A DNA stretch of 64,000 bases from JAGOEF01 sp964511665 (GTDB taxonomy: Bacteria; Bacteroidota; Bacteroidia; Bacteroidales; ML635J-15): contig CAZEHA010000004.1 in the NCBI GenBank assembly GCA_964511665.1, forward strand, positions 1 through 64,000, given 5' to 3'. Of this stretch, positions 43,259 through 53,378 are shown one piece after another. The translations under genes were made by a program, and so were the position numbers. Position 1 is the stretch's first letter, and each line of letters begins with the position of its first letter. The notes beneath the pieces were generated by a model, which had not been told where the DNA came from, did no database searches, and saw nothing but the letters and a program-made list of their open reading frames with translations.

Positions 43259-44488
43259 TTACACAAAACCAGAAATCTCTTTGGGATAGCATAAAATATT
43301 TTTTGTTACTGTTTTGCTCAGCACCTGATGATTCAGCATATCGCTGGCTTGTGCAATATCAATGGTTTTTCCATGAATTAAGATGTGAATTTGATCGTCG
43401 GCGTAACTGTATGCATTATTCGACACTACATCGGTAAACACAAGCTGCTGTGCTTCAGAAGCCGAAATATTCATTTTTTCGGAAGCAATTTTTCTCAAGC
43501 GTTCAAGCTGCTCCGTATCGAATGATTCTTTTTGCAGCTGCACCTTGAGTAAGCGGCGATTTATGATAGCACCGGCCAGATAAGAAAGTACAATATCGCT
43601 GTGTTGACTCCACAGTTTCAAAGAGTGAATAATGTCGGTATCATCGAGCCGTGTGAAATTCAAAAGCATATCATTCCCCTTTACGGCAATGGAATTTGAC
43701 AAAAAGTAATACAATGCATCGGAACAATTCACAATAAGCCCTTCAGCAATAAGCGTTCGTGCGCGCTGCAACACCTGAATAAGCATTAATTCGGCCGACA
43801 AAACGGTTTTATGCAAATAAACCTGCCAATACATCAGTCGGCGGGCTATCAGAAACTTTTCGATGCTGTATATACCCTTTGCTTCTACTACCAGTTCGTC
43901 GTTGTGCACTTCCAACATTTTAATGATGCGGTCGGAGCTTACCACGCCTTCGGATACTCCCGTAAAAAAACTATCGCGACGCAGGTAATCGAGTCTATCC
44001 ATATCGAGTTGACTCGATATGAGTTGATGGAGAAATTTTTTATGGTATTTACCCCTGAATAGCTCAATAGCCAATTGCAGTTTATTGTTGAATTCGCTGT
44101 TAATCTGCTGCATCAACAACAGCGAAAGCTGTTCGTGCGACACACCGCTAACAATATTGCTTTCGAGTGCGTGCGAAAACGGACCGTGCCCAATATCGTG
44201 CAATAAAATGGCGATGCAGGCTGCTTCGGCTTCTTCGTCGGTTATAGCATTTCCTTTTTGTTTTAGCACTTCTATAGCCAATGTCATAAGATGCATGGCC
44301 CCAAGAGCGTGTTGAAAGCGAGAGTGAACCGCACCCGGATACACCAGTTCGGTCATGCCCAATTGCCTGATGCGTCGGAGTCGTTGAAAATAGCTGTGCT
44401 CAATAAGGTCGAAAACAATACTGTGGGGTATATTTATAAATCCATAAACAGGATCGTTCACTATTTTCTTTTTGTTTTGTGTTTTCAA
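43259..44488 (-). CDS. HD-domain phosphohydrolase, dGTPase-like
   Basis: 409 residues. Residues 40-200 hold the HD domain, with the first His in HSRFQHALGAMHL (near residues 55-67), the HD pair in AILLHDIGHGPFSHALE (near 97), and an Asp in SSQLDMDRLDYLRRDS (near 160). The last segment is typical of YdhJ-like and dNTP triphosphohydrolase relatives. The family releases triphosphate or phosphate from nucleotides. The C-terminal half is helical with an apparent regulatory part. The gene is convergent with the PAP2-like gene (40 bases between) and stands alone. The substrate is unknown. Confidence 0.88.
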   Translation of the reverse strand: MKTQNKKKIVNDPVYGFINIPHSIVFDLIEHSYFQRLRRIRQLGMTELVYPGAVHSRFQHALGAMHLMTLAIEVLKQKGNAITDEEAEAACIAILLHDIGHGPFSHALESNIVSGVSHEQLSLLLMQQINSEFNNKLQLAIELFRGKYHKKFLHQLISSQLDMDRLDYLRRDSFFTGVSEGVVSSDRIIKMLEVHNDELVVEAKGIYSIEKFLIARRLMYWQVYLHKTVLSAELMLIQVLQRARTLIAEGLIVNCSDALYYFLSNSIAVKGNDMLLNFTRLDDTDIIHSLKLWSQHSDIVLSYLAGAIINRRLLKVQLQKESFDTEQLERLRKIASEKMNISASEAQQLVFTDVVSNNAYSYADDQIHILIHGKTIDIAQASDMLNHQVLSKTVTKNILCYPKEISGFV

Positions 44489-44635
44489 TTTCTATGCTTT
44501 GTGGTTCTACATCTGTTCAAAGTTAATAAAATCTTTCATATGGCTATCTGTTTCTATTTCAACAACCAATAACATTCAGCTTGGCTGAAATCATCAGCCA
44601 CATCAAGAAAAACAATGCATATCGAAATAAGCCTA

Positions 44636-45976
44636 TTATTCTTTAACAACAATTTTAGCAAGCTTACTGTGCATGTGGTTTTTAACTTCGACCACATAAA
44701 TTCCTGCCGGTCTTCCGTCGAGAGCCAAAACTGTTTTTTCGTTTTCGAGCACCTGCGAGAGAATAGGTTCTCCAATTGCATTGTAAACGGTTAATTTGTT
44801 ATTCATAATCAGATTCCCATGAAAATTCAACCGAAAGTTCGCTTTTTCGGGAAGTTCTGTAATCACAAAATCGATAACGGTGTTTAGATCGGGCAAGTGT
44901 TCGGGCTTACACCAGCTATTGTTTTCGGCCAAAAAATGAATTACCTGATAAAAAACCGGCCACCAATAATCGCATGGAAAAATAGAGTAGTCGAGTTCTC
45001 CAATATTGATGTTTCCACAACTATAGAAACAATGTCCCTGTCCTTCGTAACTATGCATTACTGTGTTCCAGCCCAGTCGGTCGCACTCCTCTTTCATGGC
45101 TTTCGACCCAAAAAGAAACACATTAAGGTCTTTGCCATAGGTAAAGTTAAGCGCATAATCTTTATAATAGGGAACTATGGGGTCGAGTGTTCCGTGAATA
45201 AAAAGCACGGGGAATGGGGGTGTTTTTGCAAACATAGCCACATCGTGCACCGCTCCCCATAAGCTTACCACGGCCTTTACACCAAAGGGATAGCGACGAA
45301 AACTTCCTGTGCAGTCGAGACAACCCAAATCGGCATTGTTGGCACCAAATCCGGTACTGTAAGTTTCGGCCGGACGCTCGGTATTACCCAGAAGCACTGC
45401 ATTCAGTGATGTGATGGCACCGGCGCTGTTGCCGAGCAGAAAAATCTGCGAGGTATCGATGGCATAATCGATGTGGCGGCTTTTTAAAAACCTGACGGCT
45501 GCCCTGCAGTCTTGTGCTGCCCGATACATAGCTCTGATAACCCCTGCATCGGCGCCGATTGAAGTACCGCTTCCTAGTGGATTGAAACCGATACGGTAGT
45601 TGATAGCCACCGCCACATAGCCGTAGTGGGCCAAGCTATCGCACCAGGCTTTCATGTCGCGTCTATCTTTGTTGCCCCTAAAAAATGCCCCACCAAACAG
45701 GCAAACTACCATAGGACGCTCTTTCATGGTGTCGTTAAGCGGGTAATATATATCGAGTGTAAGCGCTTGTGGATTGTCGATGCCAAAACCTGTAAAATCC
45801 CATTCATCCTCAATGGCATACACACAATCGCGATCGATACGTATTTCGGAAAAACAACGCGAACTAAAACGATGCTGTGCCCCGGCCGGAAAACAAGCGA
45901 TTGCGGTGCACATCAATAACATGGCAACAATCGAATTGATCGAGCAACTACTCTCTTTGTTTATTAATATTGTCAC
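44636..45976 (-). CDS. secreted alpha/beta hydrolase with type IX secretion signal
   Basis: 446 residues. After a signal peptide (about 14-33, ending PAGAQ) comes an esterase domain with an oxyanion FGGAFFRG, a nucleophile in LLGNSAGA (near 198), an acid in HGTLDPIVP (near 280) and a His in GQGHCFY (near 324), in the order Ser-Asp-His. The C-terminal 75 residues form a beta domain ending in AGIYVVEVKN ... AKIVVKE, which matches the type A T9SS sorting domain. The enzyme should therefore be exported by T9SS and attached to or released from the cell surface. It is divergent from the next gene. Substrate unknown; carboxylesterases of this plan act on esters of sugars or lipids. Confidence 0.85.
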   Translation of the reverse strand: MTILINKESSCSINSIVAMLLMCTAIACFPAGAQHRFSSRCFSEIRIDRDCVYAIEDEWDFTGFGIDNPQALTLDIYYPLNDTMKERPMVVCLFGGAFFRGNKDRRDMKAWCDSLAHYGYVAVAINYRIGFNPLGSGTSIGADAGVIRAMYRAAQDCRAAVRFLKSRHIDYAIDTSQIFLLGNSAGAITSLNAVLLGNTERPAETYSTGFGANNADLGCLDCTGSFRRYPFGVKAVVSLWGAVHDVAMFAKTPPFPVLFIHGTLDPIVPYYKDYALNFTYGKDLNVFLFGSKAMKEECDRLGWNTVMHSYEGQGHCFYSCGNINIGELDYSIFPCDYWWPVFYQVIHFLAENNSWCKPEHLPDLNTVIDFVITELPEKANFRLNFHGNLIMNNKLTVYNAIGEPILSQVLENEKTVLALDGRPAGIYVVEVKNHMHSKLAKIVVKE

Positions 45977-46146
45977 CGACTATAAATAACGGTCATTTAC
46001 AATTACACACAACTCAAGCTGCAATGTTAAAAAATGTTTGTTTATTTTTTGCATTCTTTCGCACAAAATCGGTTATTGTTCGTTATAAGAAATTAAAACA
46101 GGCATTGCCCTAAAATTTTTATTTATTTGTACAAAAAACCGAAGCT

Positions 46147-46929
46147 GTGATAAAGCAGGCTACAATACTGGTCATATTATTCACATTACTATTCGACAGC
46201 GTATCGGCACAGTTGATACGTATGAACAACCGGCTGGTAATTGCGGGCATAGTGGTTGATGCTGAAACCACCGAGCCTCTGCCATATGTAAACATTTACG
46301 TGAAGCATTCGCGCAAGGGTACCATAACCGACACTTCGGGTTATTTTGTGCTTTTTGCCAACATTGGCGATACCATTGTATTCTCGTCGATAGGTTACGA
46401 AAAACTACTGGTAACAGCAAGCGACTCAACCGGTGATATTTCTCGCTCGGCTTATGTAGAAATGGAAAAAACAGTGTATGAGTTGTCGTCGGTCGATATT
46501 ATAGCCTTGCGCCGATACGAGCAGTTTCGTTACGAAATCACACATATGGTATTGCCCGAAGACGATTACCAAAGGGCTTTGCAAAACTTTCCGGTACGCC
46601 CTGCCGATCTCGACTACTATAGCCGCCACGGAACCATGGGCTTTGGCATTGTGCTTAGCCCCATCACAGCCCTGTATGATGCTTTCAGCAAAGAGGGGAA
46701 AGAACGCCGTAAGCTCGAAGAAATTCAGGAACGCGACCTCATAAAAAATGCTGTCGGCGAAAAATTCAATGTGGCCATGGTTATGCGCATCACTGGGCTT
46801 GGCGAAGCCGAAGCCATAGCCTTTATAGAATGGATGGCTTTGCCCGACAGGTTTGTGCTGAACACTGCCGAATATCAGTTAATAGAAGTGATAATGATGC
46901 AATTTGTTAAATACAGCCGAACACAGTAA
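46147..46929 (+). CDS. secreted protein with carboxypeptidase regulatory-like domain
   Basis: 260 residues, GTG start at 46147. A signal peptide (about 1-22, ending VSAQ) is followed by a CarboxypepD_reg-like beta-sandwich (about 30-110): RLVIAGIVVDAETTEPLPYVNIYV, GTITDTSGYF and DTIVFSSIGYE are its strands in the usual order. The C-terminal 140 residues are helical and unrecognised, with an RYEQFRYEITHMVLPEDDY segment seen in Bacteroidota relatives. It resembles the N-terminal extension of TonB-dependent receptors but has no plug or barrel, so it is a free-standing protein. The gene is convergent with lptB, with 7 bases between the stops. Confidence 0.8.
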   Translation: MIKQATILVILFTLLFDSVSAQLIRMNNRLVIAGIVVDAETTEPLPYVNIYVKHSRKGTITDTSGYFVLFANIGDTIVFSSIGYEKLLVTASDSTGDISRSAYVEMEKTVYELSSVDIIALRRYEQFRYEITHMVLPEDDYQRALQNFPVRPADLDYYSRHGTMGFGIVLSPITALYDAFSKEGKERRKLEEIQERDLIKNAVGEKFNVAMVMRITGLGEAEAIAFIEWMALPDRFVLNTAEYQLIEVIMMQFVKYSRTQ

Positions 46930-46936
46930 GCACCCA

Positions 46937-47662
46937 CTATCGGCGCAACTCAAAGTTTTGCCCCAAATACACTTTTCGCACTTGTTCATCGGCCGACAAC
47001 TCTTCGGCGGTACCCGATTTAAGTATGCTTCCCTCGAAAAGCAAATAGGCGCGATCGGTAATCGACAATGTTTCCTGCACATTGTGGTCGGTGATTAACA
47101 CTCCTATATTGCGGCTTTTTAAATGCATCACTATGTTTTGAATGTCCTCAACCGCAATTGGGTCAACGCCTGCAAACGGTTCATCGAGTAAAATAAACTT
47201 AGGGTCGATGGCCAAAGCTCGGGCAATTTCGGTGCGGCGCCTTTCGCCTCCCGAAAGCTGATACCCCTTGCTTTTCCTTATTTTCATCAACCCAAACTCA
47301 TTAAGCAGTTTCACTGCCTTTTCTTTCTGGTCGCGTTTCGACAATTTGCTCATTTCGAGCACGGCAAGCAGGTTGTCTTCAACACTCATTTTACGAAACA
47401 CCGAAGCCTCCTGTGCCAGATATCCCAACCCTTTGCGCGCACGTTTATACACCGGTTCGCTGGTTATTTCGGTGTTATCAACAAAAATGCGCCCCTGATA
47501 CGGCCTTATAAGGCCAACAATCATATAGAAAGTTGTTGTTTTTCCTGCTCCATTCGGGCCCAGCAAACCCACTATTTCGCCCTGGTTCACTTCAACCGAA
47601 ACGTCTTTCACCACCATACGTTTTCCGTATCTTTTATACAGATTTTCGGTATAGAGTTTCAT
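46937..47662 (-). CDS. lptB: LPS export ABC transporter ATP-binding protein
   Basis: ATPase of the LptB2FGC complex that drives lipopolysaccharide from the inner membrane to the outer. The chain is 241 residues: Walker A GPNGAGKTT (near 35-43), a signature LSGGERRR, Walker B FILLDEPFAGVDP and an H-loop in LITDHNVQETL, which is the LptB-type form. All are clear and in order. It begins 2 bases after purQ on the minus strand, so the two share a transcript. The other lpt genes are not in the window, which is common because they are scattered in this phylum. Confidence 0.95.
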   Translation of the reverse strand: MKLYTENLYKRYGKRMVVKDVSVEVNQGEIVGLLGPNGAGKTTTFYMIVGLIRPYQGRIFVDNTEITSEPVYKRARKGLGYLAQEASVFRKMSVEDNLLAVLEMSKLSKRDQKEKAVKLLNEFGLMKIRKSKGYQLSGGERRRTEIARALAIDPKFILLDEPFAGVDPIAVEDIQNIVMHLKSRNIGVLITDHNVQETLSITDRAYLLFEGSILKSGTAEELSADEQVRKVYLGQNFELRR

Positions 47663-47664
47663 GC

Positions 47665-48366
47665 TCAGGCTTTTTTCGATTCAAGATGTTTCACTATCGA
47701 CTGCAATATCATCATTCCGTCGGTATTTCCCAGCTCGGGGTCGGCAGCTCGTTCGGGATGCGGCATCATGCCAAAAACATTTTTACCCGCATTGCACACG
47801 CCCGCTATGTTCATAAGCGAGCCATTGGGGTTGCTGTTTTCCGACAATTCGCCGGTTTCGCTGCAATAGCGCCACACAATTTGTTGGTTGGCAATCATTT
47901 CGGTAAGCACCTCGTTGGGGGCATAATAGCGCCCTTCGCCGTGGGCAATGGGTATTTTAAGTGCTTTGCCTTTGGGCACAAGCAAGGTCATGGCCATATC
48001 GCTGTGTTCGGCTTTGATATATTGATTTTTGCAGATAAATTTTTGGTTGCTGTTGTGCAGCAATGCTCCCGGCAACAATCCTGTTTCACATAAAATCTGA
48101 AAACCATTGCACACGCCAAACACAAAGCCACCCTGATTGGCAAACTCAATCACCTTTTCCATGATGGGCGAAAAACGCGCCAGAGCACCCGAGCGCAAAT
48201 AGTCGCCAAACGAAAAACCGCCCGGTATGGCAATTGCATCGCAATCTTTCAGGCTGTCGTCTTTGTGCCATAACTCAACAACCTTCTGGTTCAGCATATC
48301 GCCCAGGGCATACATCATGTCGTGATCGCAATTCGATCCGGGAAAAATTACAACTCCAAATTTCAT
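47665..48366 (-). CDS. purQ: phosphoribosylformylglycinamidine synthase subunit I
   Basis: Glutaminase subunit that delivers ammonia in the fourth step of purine synthesis. The chain is 233 residues from ATG 48366; an in-frame upstream ATG at 48423 would add 19 residues with no family match. The class I amidotransferase nucleophile is in FGVCNGFQIL (near 88), and the catalytic pair comes from GMMPHPERAADPELG near the C-terminus. The start MKFGVVIFPGSNCDHD is diagnostic. No purL lies nearby. It is followed after 2 bases by lptB. Confidence 0.95.
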   Translation of the reverse strand: MKFGVVIFPGSNCDHDMMYALGDMLNQKVVELWHKDDSLKDCDAIAIPGGFSFGDYLRSGALARFSPIMEKVIEFANQGGFVFGVCNGFQILCETGLLPGALLHNSNQKFICKNQYIKAEHSDMAMTLLVPKGKALKIPIAHGEGRYYAPNEVLTEMIANQQIVWRYCSETGELSENSNPNGSLMNIAGVCNAGKNVFGMMPHPERAADPELGNTDGMMILQSIVKHLESKKA

Positions 48367-48387
48367 GTTACCAATCTTAATTTTATG

Positions 48388-48424
48388 CAAAAATAAGAAT
48401 TCTGCCATTGGGGCACGGTGCAAA
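48388..48424 (-). promoter_or_regulatory. candidate promoter for purQ-lptB
   Basis: Reading on the minus strand, TTTG (complement of 48421-48424) is followed after 25 bases by TATTTTTG (complement of 48388-48395). Both elements match the Bacteroidota consensus, but the spacing is longer than the usual 19-21 bases. The -7 element lies 22 bases before the purQ start. Confidence 0.35.
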
Positions 48425-48531
48425 GCCCATTATTATTGAATAAAATATTAACAGGTTTTGTTTTATGAAGTAAAAACAATATTCTTGAATCTACAAGCCT
48501 TTTAGATAAGCTCGGTTTTAATAGGTAATCT

Positions 48532-49182
48532 CTATTTCGGCTTTTCGCTTTTCAGCGATTTCACTTTCTGCTCCTGCCGGCTTATTTGCCTTACCTTATT
48601 CTCGATGGCTGTTTGATTGTCCTTAATTATTTGCTGATTATCTCTGATTTGTTTACGCAAATCCTCGTTTTTCTTATCAAGTTTCTTGTTCTCGTTTTCC
48701 AGTTTCTTTTGTTCCCTGATCATCCCCGAAAGTACTTTCTCTTCCGACTTCAGATTTTCTTTATACGCCGTTTTCGACTGATCCATCACAAATTTCTCAA
48801 TAAATTTCTTGGTTTCCTTAAACAATTCGGGCTGTTGCGACGAACTCATATAATAGTCGCCCATATCGAAAGCAATAGTAATACGTACATCGGTTTCGTT
48901 AATGGTTTCAACGCGTGCGTACACATCCATAGAATTGTTGTACACCGGTTTTATGATGGCATTATCGGCAAAAATTTCATCTTTCCCCGATAACTTTGCT
49001 TTATACTTTTTCATGAGCGACTTCCAGTTTTTTTCAATTGCCTTAACATCGCCTTTGGGAATAGTACCGATAATAACATTTCTTTTTCCTCCGGCAATAA
49101 ACGATTCGCCCTCAACCACAGTTTGTGCAAATATCGGAGAACAAAACATCGCTATAAGTGCCACTAAACAAAGCTTTTTCAT
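48532..49182 (-). CDS. secreted coiled-coil protein of unknown function
   Basis: 216 residues from ATG 49182. The signal peptide (MKKLCLVALIAMFCSPIFAQ) is clear. A beta-rich middle (about 25-125) has GGKRNVIIGTIPKGDVKAIEKNWKSLM and a segment with SMDVYARVETINETDVRITIAFDMGDYYMS, and the C-terminal 90 residues form a lysine/glutamate coiled coil. No enzyme signature is visible. The same plan occurs in hypothetical proteins of Bacteroidota. The gene stands alone, 166 bases upstream of purQ on the same strand and divergent from the DUF2723 gene. Function unknown. Confidence 0.82.
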   Translation of the reverse strand: MKKLCLVALIAMFCSPIFAQTVVEGESFIAGGKRNVIIGTIPKGDVKAIEKNWKSLMKKYKAKLSGKDEIFADNAIIKPVYNNSMDVYARVETINETDVRITIAFDMGDYYMSSSQQPELFKETKKFIEKFVMDQSKTAYKENLKSEEKVLSGMIREQKKLENENKKLDKKNEDLRKQIRDNQQIIKDNQTAIENKVRQISRQEQKVKSLKSEKPK

Positions 49183-49327
49183 AGGGTGTAATTTATCATG
49201 TAACAATAAGTAATTCTGTTTTTCTTTTTGTAAAAATACACAAAAACACGAAATAACATTAAAAAACGTGCGGAATAATTACCTACGGCCTAAATCAAAA
49301 CCATTTTTTTCTTCTAACTTCGCTGCC

Positions 49328-52300
49328 ATGAAGAAGTTTTTTTTCGACGACCCAAAACGCACACAAGCCACTATTGCTTGGTTGCTTTTTTTGTTCACAT
49401 CGCTGGTGTATGCGCTTACGGCAGAACCCACCGGCGGATTCTGGGACACCGGTGAATGGATAGCCACTGCAACCGGGCTTCAGGTGGGGCATCCTCCCGG
49501 AGCACCATTATATGTTTTGATAGCCAGGGTATTCGCTGTGTTTTCGTTTGGCAACGGCGATATTGCATCTTTTATGGTAATAATGGTTTCGGTGCTAGCT
49601 GCAGCATGCACTGTGATGTATCTGTTTAAAACAATTTGCCTGTTACTCGAAACGCTTTACGAAAAAAAACCATTTACCAACACCCACTATAAATATCCCG
49701 TAATATGGTCGGCAGCAGCAATAGGAGCTCTCAGTCTTGCTTTTTCCGACAGTTTCTGGCATTCGGCCACCGAAGCCGAAGTGTACAGCTTGTCGGCGTT
49801 GTTTACTGCAATAATATTTTGGTCAATAATCATCTGGTATCGCAATCGGAGCGACCGTAGATACCTGCTTCTTATAGCTTTGTTGTTGGGCATGTCGGTT
49901 TCCATTCACCTGCTGAATCTGTTGGTTATTCCGGCCATTGTAATGGTGTATGGGTTTCGCAGCTACCCTAATAATGCAAAGAATATATTTTTCATAGCCC
50001 TTGCTGCCCTGTTGTTACCGGCAGTTATCATGTATGTTCTAATTCCTTTAATAATTAATACAGCGGCCTTTAGCGATGTGTTTTTTGTTAATCAACTCGG
50101 TTTGCCTGTTGGCAGTGGCATATTTGCAGGCTTTCTTGTGCTGTATGCATTGGTGGCAATAGTGATTTTATGGTCGCTGCGCCGGAATCGAAAAAACCTG
50201 TGCATTGTTGCCACCATGATATTGCTGTTTATTACCGGATATTCATCGTATGCCCTTATAGTAATCAGATCGTCGGCAGGAACACCCATCAACGAAGCCA
50301 ATCCTTCGCATGCCTTTGGCATAAAAGACTATATAGAAAGAGAGCAATATGCAGAATATCCTCTTATAAAAGGACACTCGTTTAACTCATCTACCGATAA
50401 AAGGATCCCCTTTGTAGAAGCAGGGAAACACCGGCAGCCCATCGACAACAAATATCAGATTACGGGTACAAAGATGAAGCCCAATTACGTGAAGCGCGAT
50501 TTGCGATATTTTCCGCGCATGTGGAGCAGTCAAATCAAGCATATCGAAGCCTATAAGTTGTGGTCGGGTTGTAGTGGCGAAAACATTCCCGACATGGCCG
50601 AGAACATCAGGTTCTTTACGCGCTATCAATTGGGCCACATGTACTTCAGATATTTTATGTGGAACTTTGCCGGACGGCAAAACGATATTCAGGGTCATGG
50701 CGGTCCGCTACGAGGAAACTGGATTTCGGGAATCGGGTTCCTCGATAGGCTCCGGCTGGGGAATGCTGTTGACGCATCGGGAACATATGCCGGCAACCAT
50801 GCACGTAATCCGTATTTTTTATTGCCATTGTTGCTGGGCATTGCCGGGTTGTGGTACCATTTTAAACATCACCGCAACATGTTTTGGGTAGTTGCCACAC
50901 TGTTCTTTTTCACCGGAATAGCAATAGTGCTGTATCTGAACCAGCATCCATATCAGATTCGGGAAAGAGACTACATATTTCTGGCATCGTTTTACGCCTT
51001 TGCCATTTGGATGGGTATTGGCGTTTTTGCGCTGTTCTCGTGGGTTGAGAAACTGAGCAGAAACAAGCTTGTAATTGTTGGCATTATAGCAATTGCCGGC
51101 CTGGCCGTACCGGTTCACATGTTTGCCCGAAACCTTAACGACCATAACAAAAGCAATAACCGAACAGCTTACGAATTGGCCTATAACTATTTAAGCAGTT
51201 GTGCACCCAATGCCATATTGTTTACCCGAGGCGACAACGACACCTACCCTCTTTGGTATTTGCAGGAAGTAAAAAACTACCGCAGCGATGTCAGGGTAAT
51301 CAATCTAAGCTATCTGAACTTTGACTGGTATATCAATCAATGCCGAAAAAAACAGCACAAAAGCGATCCCGTTCCAATGTCACTAAACCCTTTATCGTAC
51401 ACTGCCGGTAACCGCGAATACATGCATGTGTACGACCATGTGTTTGGCGTTGTCGATAAAATATATGAAGCCCACAAACCGGTTTTCGACACTGCAATGA
51501 CAGCCATTTTTAGCGAATGGGTTAGCTTAATTGAGTCGTCAGATTTCCCCGCTCAACACCCACAGGAATACTCCGATATGCTGAAAGATTTTATGTTTAT
51601 GGCCCCCCATGGAAAAAATCCTCAGTTCAAAGCATTCAGAACTATTACCGAAAACCTGTGTAAACCCGAGTCGCTGAAAAAACATAATATTAATGCTGCA
51701 CAGGCCACCCGACTGCTACAACTCATCGACAACATGCTTAAACGACAAATCAGTCTGGCGGTTCCCGCCGGCGATGCCATTGCATTTGCGTTTTCCGACA
51801 ACAGTTCCGACCGGGTAAAACATAATGTAACCGGCGATTTACTCAATTATTTTCCCGGAAATAAACTATTGCTTGATATCGACAAGCAGCAACTGCTGAA
51901 CACAGCAACTGTTTCGGAAGATAATCTGGCTTGGGTTCCCGATAAAATGATATGGAATTTGCCAAAAAGTGTAATGACGAAGTCAGACCTGATAGTGCTC
52001 GACATTATAGCAAGCAACAACTGGAAGCGACCCATTTATTTTTCGATATCGGCCGGCAGCGAGAACTATCTGGGTCTCGACAAGTATTTTTCGCTCGAAG
52101 GTATGGCATTCAGGCTTCTACCTATTGTTAACGAGCTCAGCGAGCAATCGATGGGATATATTGATGCCGAACTGCTGTATAGGAATGTAAGGGGCTTTTC
52201 GTTAGACTCATACGGCCCCGGCAACAATTATTGCGACGACAATATGCGAAGCCTGGCCGCAAACTATCGAAACGTTTTTTCTCACTGTGCCCGTGCGCTG

Positions 52301-52684
52301 TATTTTGAAGGGAAAATAAAAGAGTCGGAAGAAGTGCTCGATAAATGCCTTGCGCTTATCCCCAACGAAAAAGTAGCCTACGAGTTCTATACCGCAGGTA
52401 TTGTTCATGGTTATTACCGCATCAATCGCAAGAAAAAAGCCCGCGAAACGGCACAGACATTGGCTGCTAACTGTATTGCCGACCTGAATTACATGTTGAG
52501 TTTCGACGAGATATATCAACCTGCTCTCGACTTCGACGAAAGGCAATGCCTCACGGTGCTGCAGTATTTATACCGTATGGCACGTGAGTATAACCACAAA
52601 GAATACCTCGCCGAAATCGAAATTCAATACGGTAAAATGCTTACTGCCTACGAAAAAACGCGGAATATCAGTTTTGAAGAATAA
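49328..52684 (+). CDS. DUF2723 polytopic protein, GT117-like glycosyltransferase
   Basis: 1118 residues from ATG 49328; the earlier in-frame ATG at 49268 lacks family support. The N-terminal half has about ten membrane helices. It opens with DDPKRTQATIAWLLFLFTSLVYALTAEPT, then FWDTGEWIATATGLQVGHPPGAPLYVLI near residue 40, the conserved DUF2723 block with acidic residues in the first outer loop, as in GT-C enzymes; eukaryotic relatives (TMEM260) are protein O-mannosyltransferases. RGDNDTYPLWYLQ near 630 is also characteristic of Bacteroidota members. The C-terminal half is a periplasmic domain with TPR-like helices (about 990-1090). Probable protein or glycan glycosylation; the acceptor is unknown. 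Confidence 0.87.
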   Translation: MKKFFFDDPKRTQATIAWLLFLFTSLVYALTAEPTGGFWDTGEWIATATGLQVGHPPGAPLYVLIARVFAVFSFGNGDIASFMVIMVSVLAAACTVMYLFKTICLLLETLYEKKPFTNTHYKYPVIWSAAAIGALSLAFSDSFWHSATEAEVYSLSALFTAIIFWSIIIWYRNRSDRRYLLLIALLLGMSVSIHLLNLLVIPAIVMVYGFRSYPNNAKNIFFIALAALLLPAVIMYVLIPLIINTAAFSDVFFVNQLGLPVGSGIFAGFLVLYALVAIVILWSLRRNRKNLCIVATMILLFITGYSSYALIVIRSSAGTPINEANPSHAFGIKDYIEREQYAEYPLIKGHSFNSSTDKRIPFVEAGKHRQPIDNKYQITGTKMKPNYVKRDLRYFPRMWSSQIKHIEAYKLWSGCSGENIPDMAENIRFFTRYQLGHMYFRYFMWNFAGRQNDIQGHGGPLRGNWISGIGFLDRLRLGNAVDASGTYAGNHARNPYFLLPLLLGIAGLWYHFKHHRNMFWVVATLFFFTGIAIVLYLNQHPYQIRERDYIFLASFYAFAIWMGIGVFALFSWVEKLSRNKLVIVGIIAIAGLAVPVHMFARNLNDHNKSNNRTAYELAYNYLSSCAPNAILFTRGDNDTYPLWYLQEVKNYRSDVRVINLSYLNFDWYINQCRKKQHKSDPVPMSLNPLSYTAGNREYMHVYDHVFGVVDKIYEAHKPVFDTAMTAIFSEWVSLIESSDFPAQHPQEYSDMLKDFMFMAPHGKNPQFKAFRTITENLCKPESLKKHNINAAQATRLLQLIDNMLKRQISLAVPAGDAIAFAFSDNSSDRVKHNVTGDLLNYFPGNKLLLDIDKQQLLNTATVSEDNLAWVPDKMIWNLPKSVMTKSDLIVLDIIASNNWKRPIYFSISAGSENYLGLDKYFSLEGMAFRLLPIVNELSEQSMGYIDAELLYRNVRGFSLDSYGPGNNYCDDNMRSLAANYRNVFSHCARALYFEGKIKESEEVLDKCLALIPNEKVAYEFYTAGIVHGYYRINRKKKARETAQTLAANCIADLNYMLSFDEIYQPALDFDERQCLTVLQYLYRMAREYNHKEYLAEIEIQYGKMLTAYEKTRNISFEE

Positions 52685-53306
52685 CTACAACATATCTCGC
52701 CTTGCGCAATGGTGTATGCCCCGTATAGTATGCCGTGTTCCCGGAAAAAACCACACATTGTTTCTCTCGTTCGACGACGGACCACATCCGGAATCAACAC
52801 CGGTATTGCTCGAGCTACTCGAAAGCTATTCGGCAAAAGCCATGTTTTTTTGCGTTGGTACACGTGCCGAAAAGCATCCCGAATTAATCGAAAACATCCG
52901 ACAAGCCGGTCACCTTGTCGGAAACCATGCCTACACTCACAAAAAGATGGGTTGGTTCAATTCATCGGAATATTATGCCGGTATCGACAAATCGGCTGAA
53001 ATTACAAAAAGCAATGTATTCAGACCTCCATATGGTTTTATTACACCGGCTGCCTATCGCAAGCTGCTGAAAAAATACCATATTGTGCTGTGGGATGTAA
53101 TGCCGGGCGATTTTCAACCCCAACGCTCGGGTTTTCAATTGTTTAACATAGTTAAAGCGCATGCAAAACCGGGTAGCATACTGGTTTTTCACGACAGTCC
53201 GCAACATCTCAGCAGCAAATTGGTCTGTCTCGAATTGTTACTTTCTCATTACATCGAAAAGTTATACCGGTTCGAAACTCCCGACTTTGGCAATGTAAAA
53301 ACTTAA
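52674..53306 (+). CDS. polysaccharide deacetylase family protein
   Basis: 211 residues from TTG 52674, which overlaps the previous gene by 11 bases; ATG 52716 is the alternative and would give 197 residues. The NodB homology motifs are LSFDDGPHPE (catalytic and metal Asp), GNHAYTHKKMGW (metal His pair), FRPPYGF (substrate-binding) and LVFHDSP (final His), all in order. The family removes N- or O-acetyl groups from chitin-like, peptidoglycan or other polysaccharides. Nothing in the sequence names the substrate. No clear signal peptide is present, so it is either cytoplasmic or the start is misjudged. Coupled to the DUF2723 gene. Confidence 0.85.
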   Translation: MKNNYNISRLAQWCMPRIVCRVPGKNHTLFLSFDDGPHPESTPVLLELLESYSAKAMFFCVGTRAEKHPELIENIRQAGHLVGNHAYTHKKMGWFNSSEYYAGIDKSAEITKSNVFRPPYGFITPAAYRKLLKKYHIVLWDVMPGDFQPQRSGFQLFNIVKAHAKPGSILVFHDSPQHLSSKLVCLELLLSHYIEKLYRFETPDFGNVKT

Positions 53307-53378
53307 TAAAATCTTAATCATTGGTCGCAAGTGTTTTTAACAAGGCATTTTCATTAATTTTACCTGAAATTTAAAATC

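Noticed and set aside
44489..44635. Possible short gene in the gap between the HD protein and the secreted hydrolase
   Set aside because: The frames here run into the neighbouring genes and have no start, motif or partner; a terminator-like hairpin was also looked for and was not convincing.
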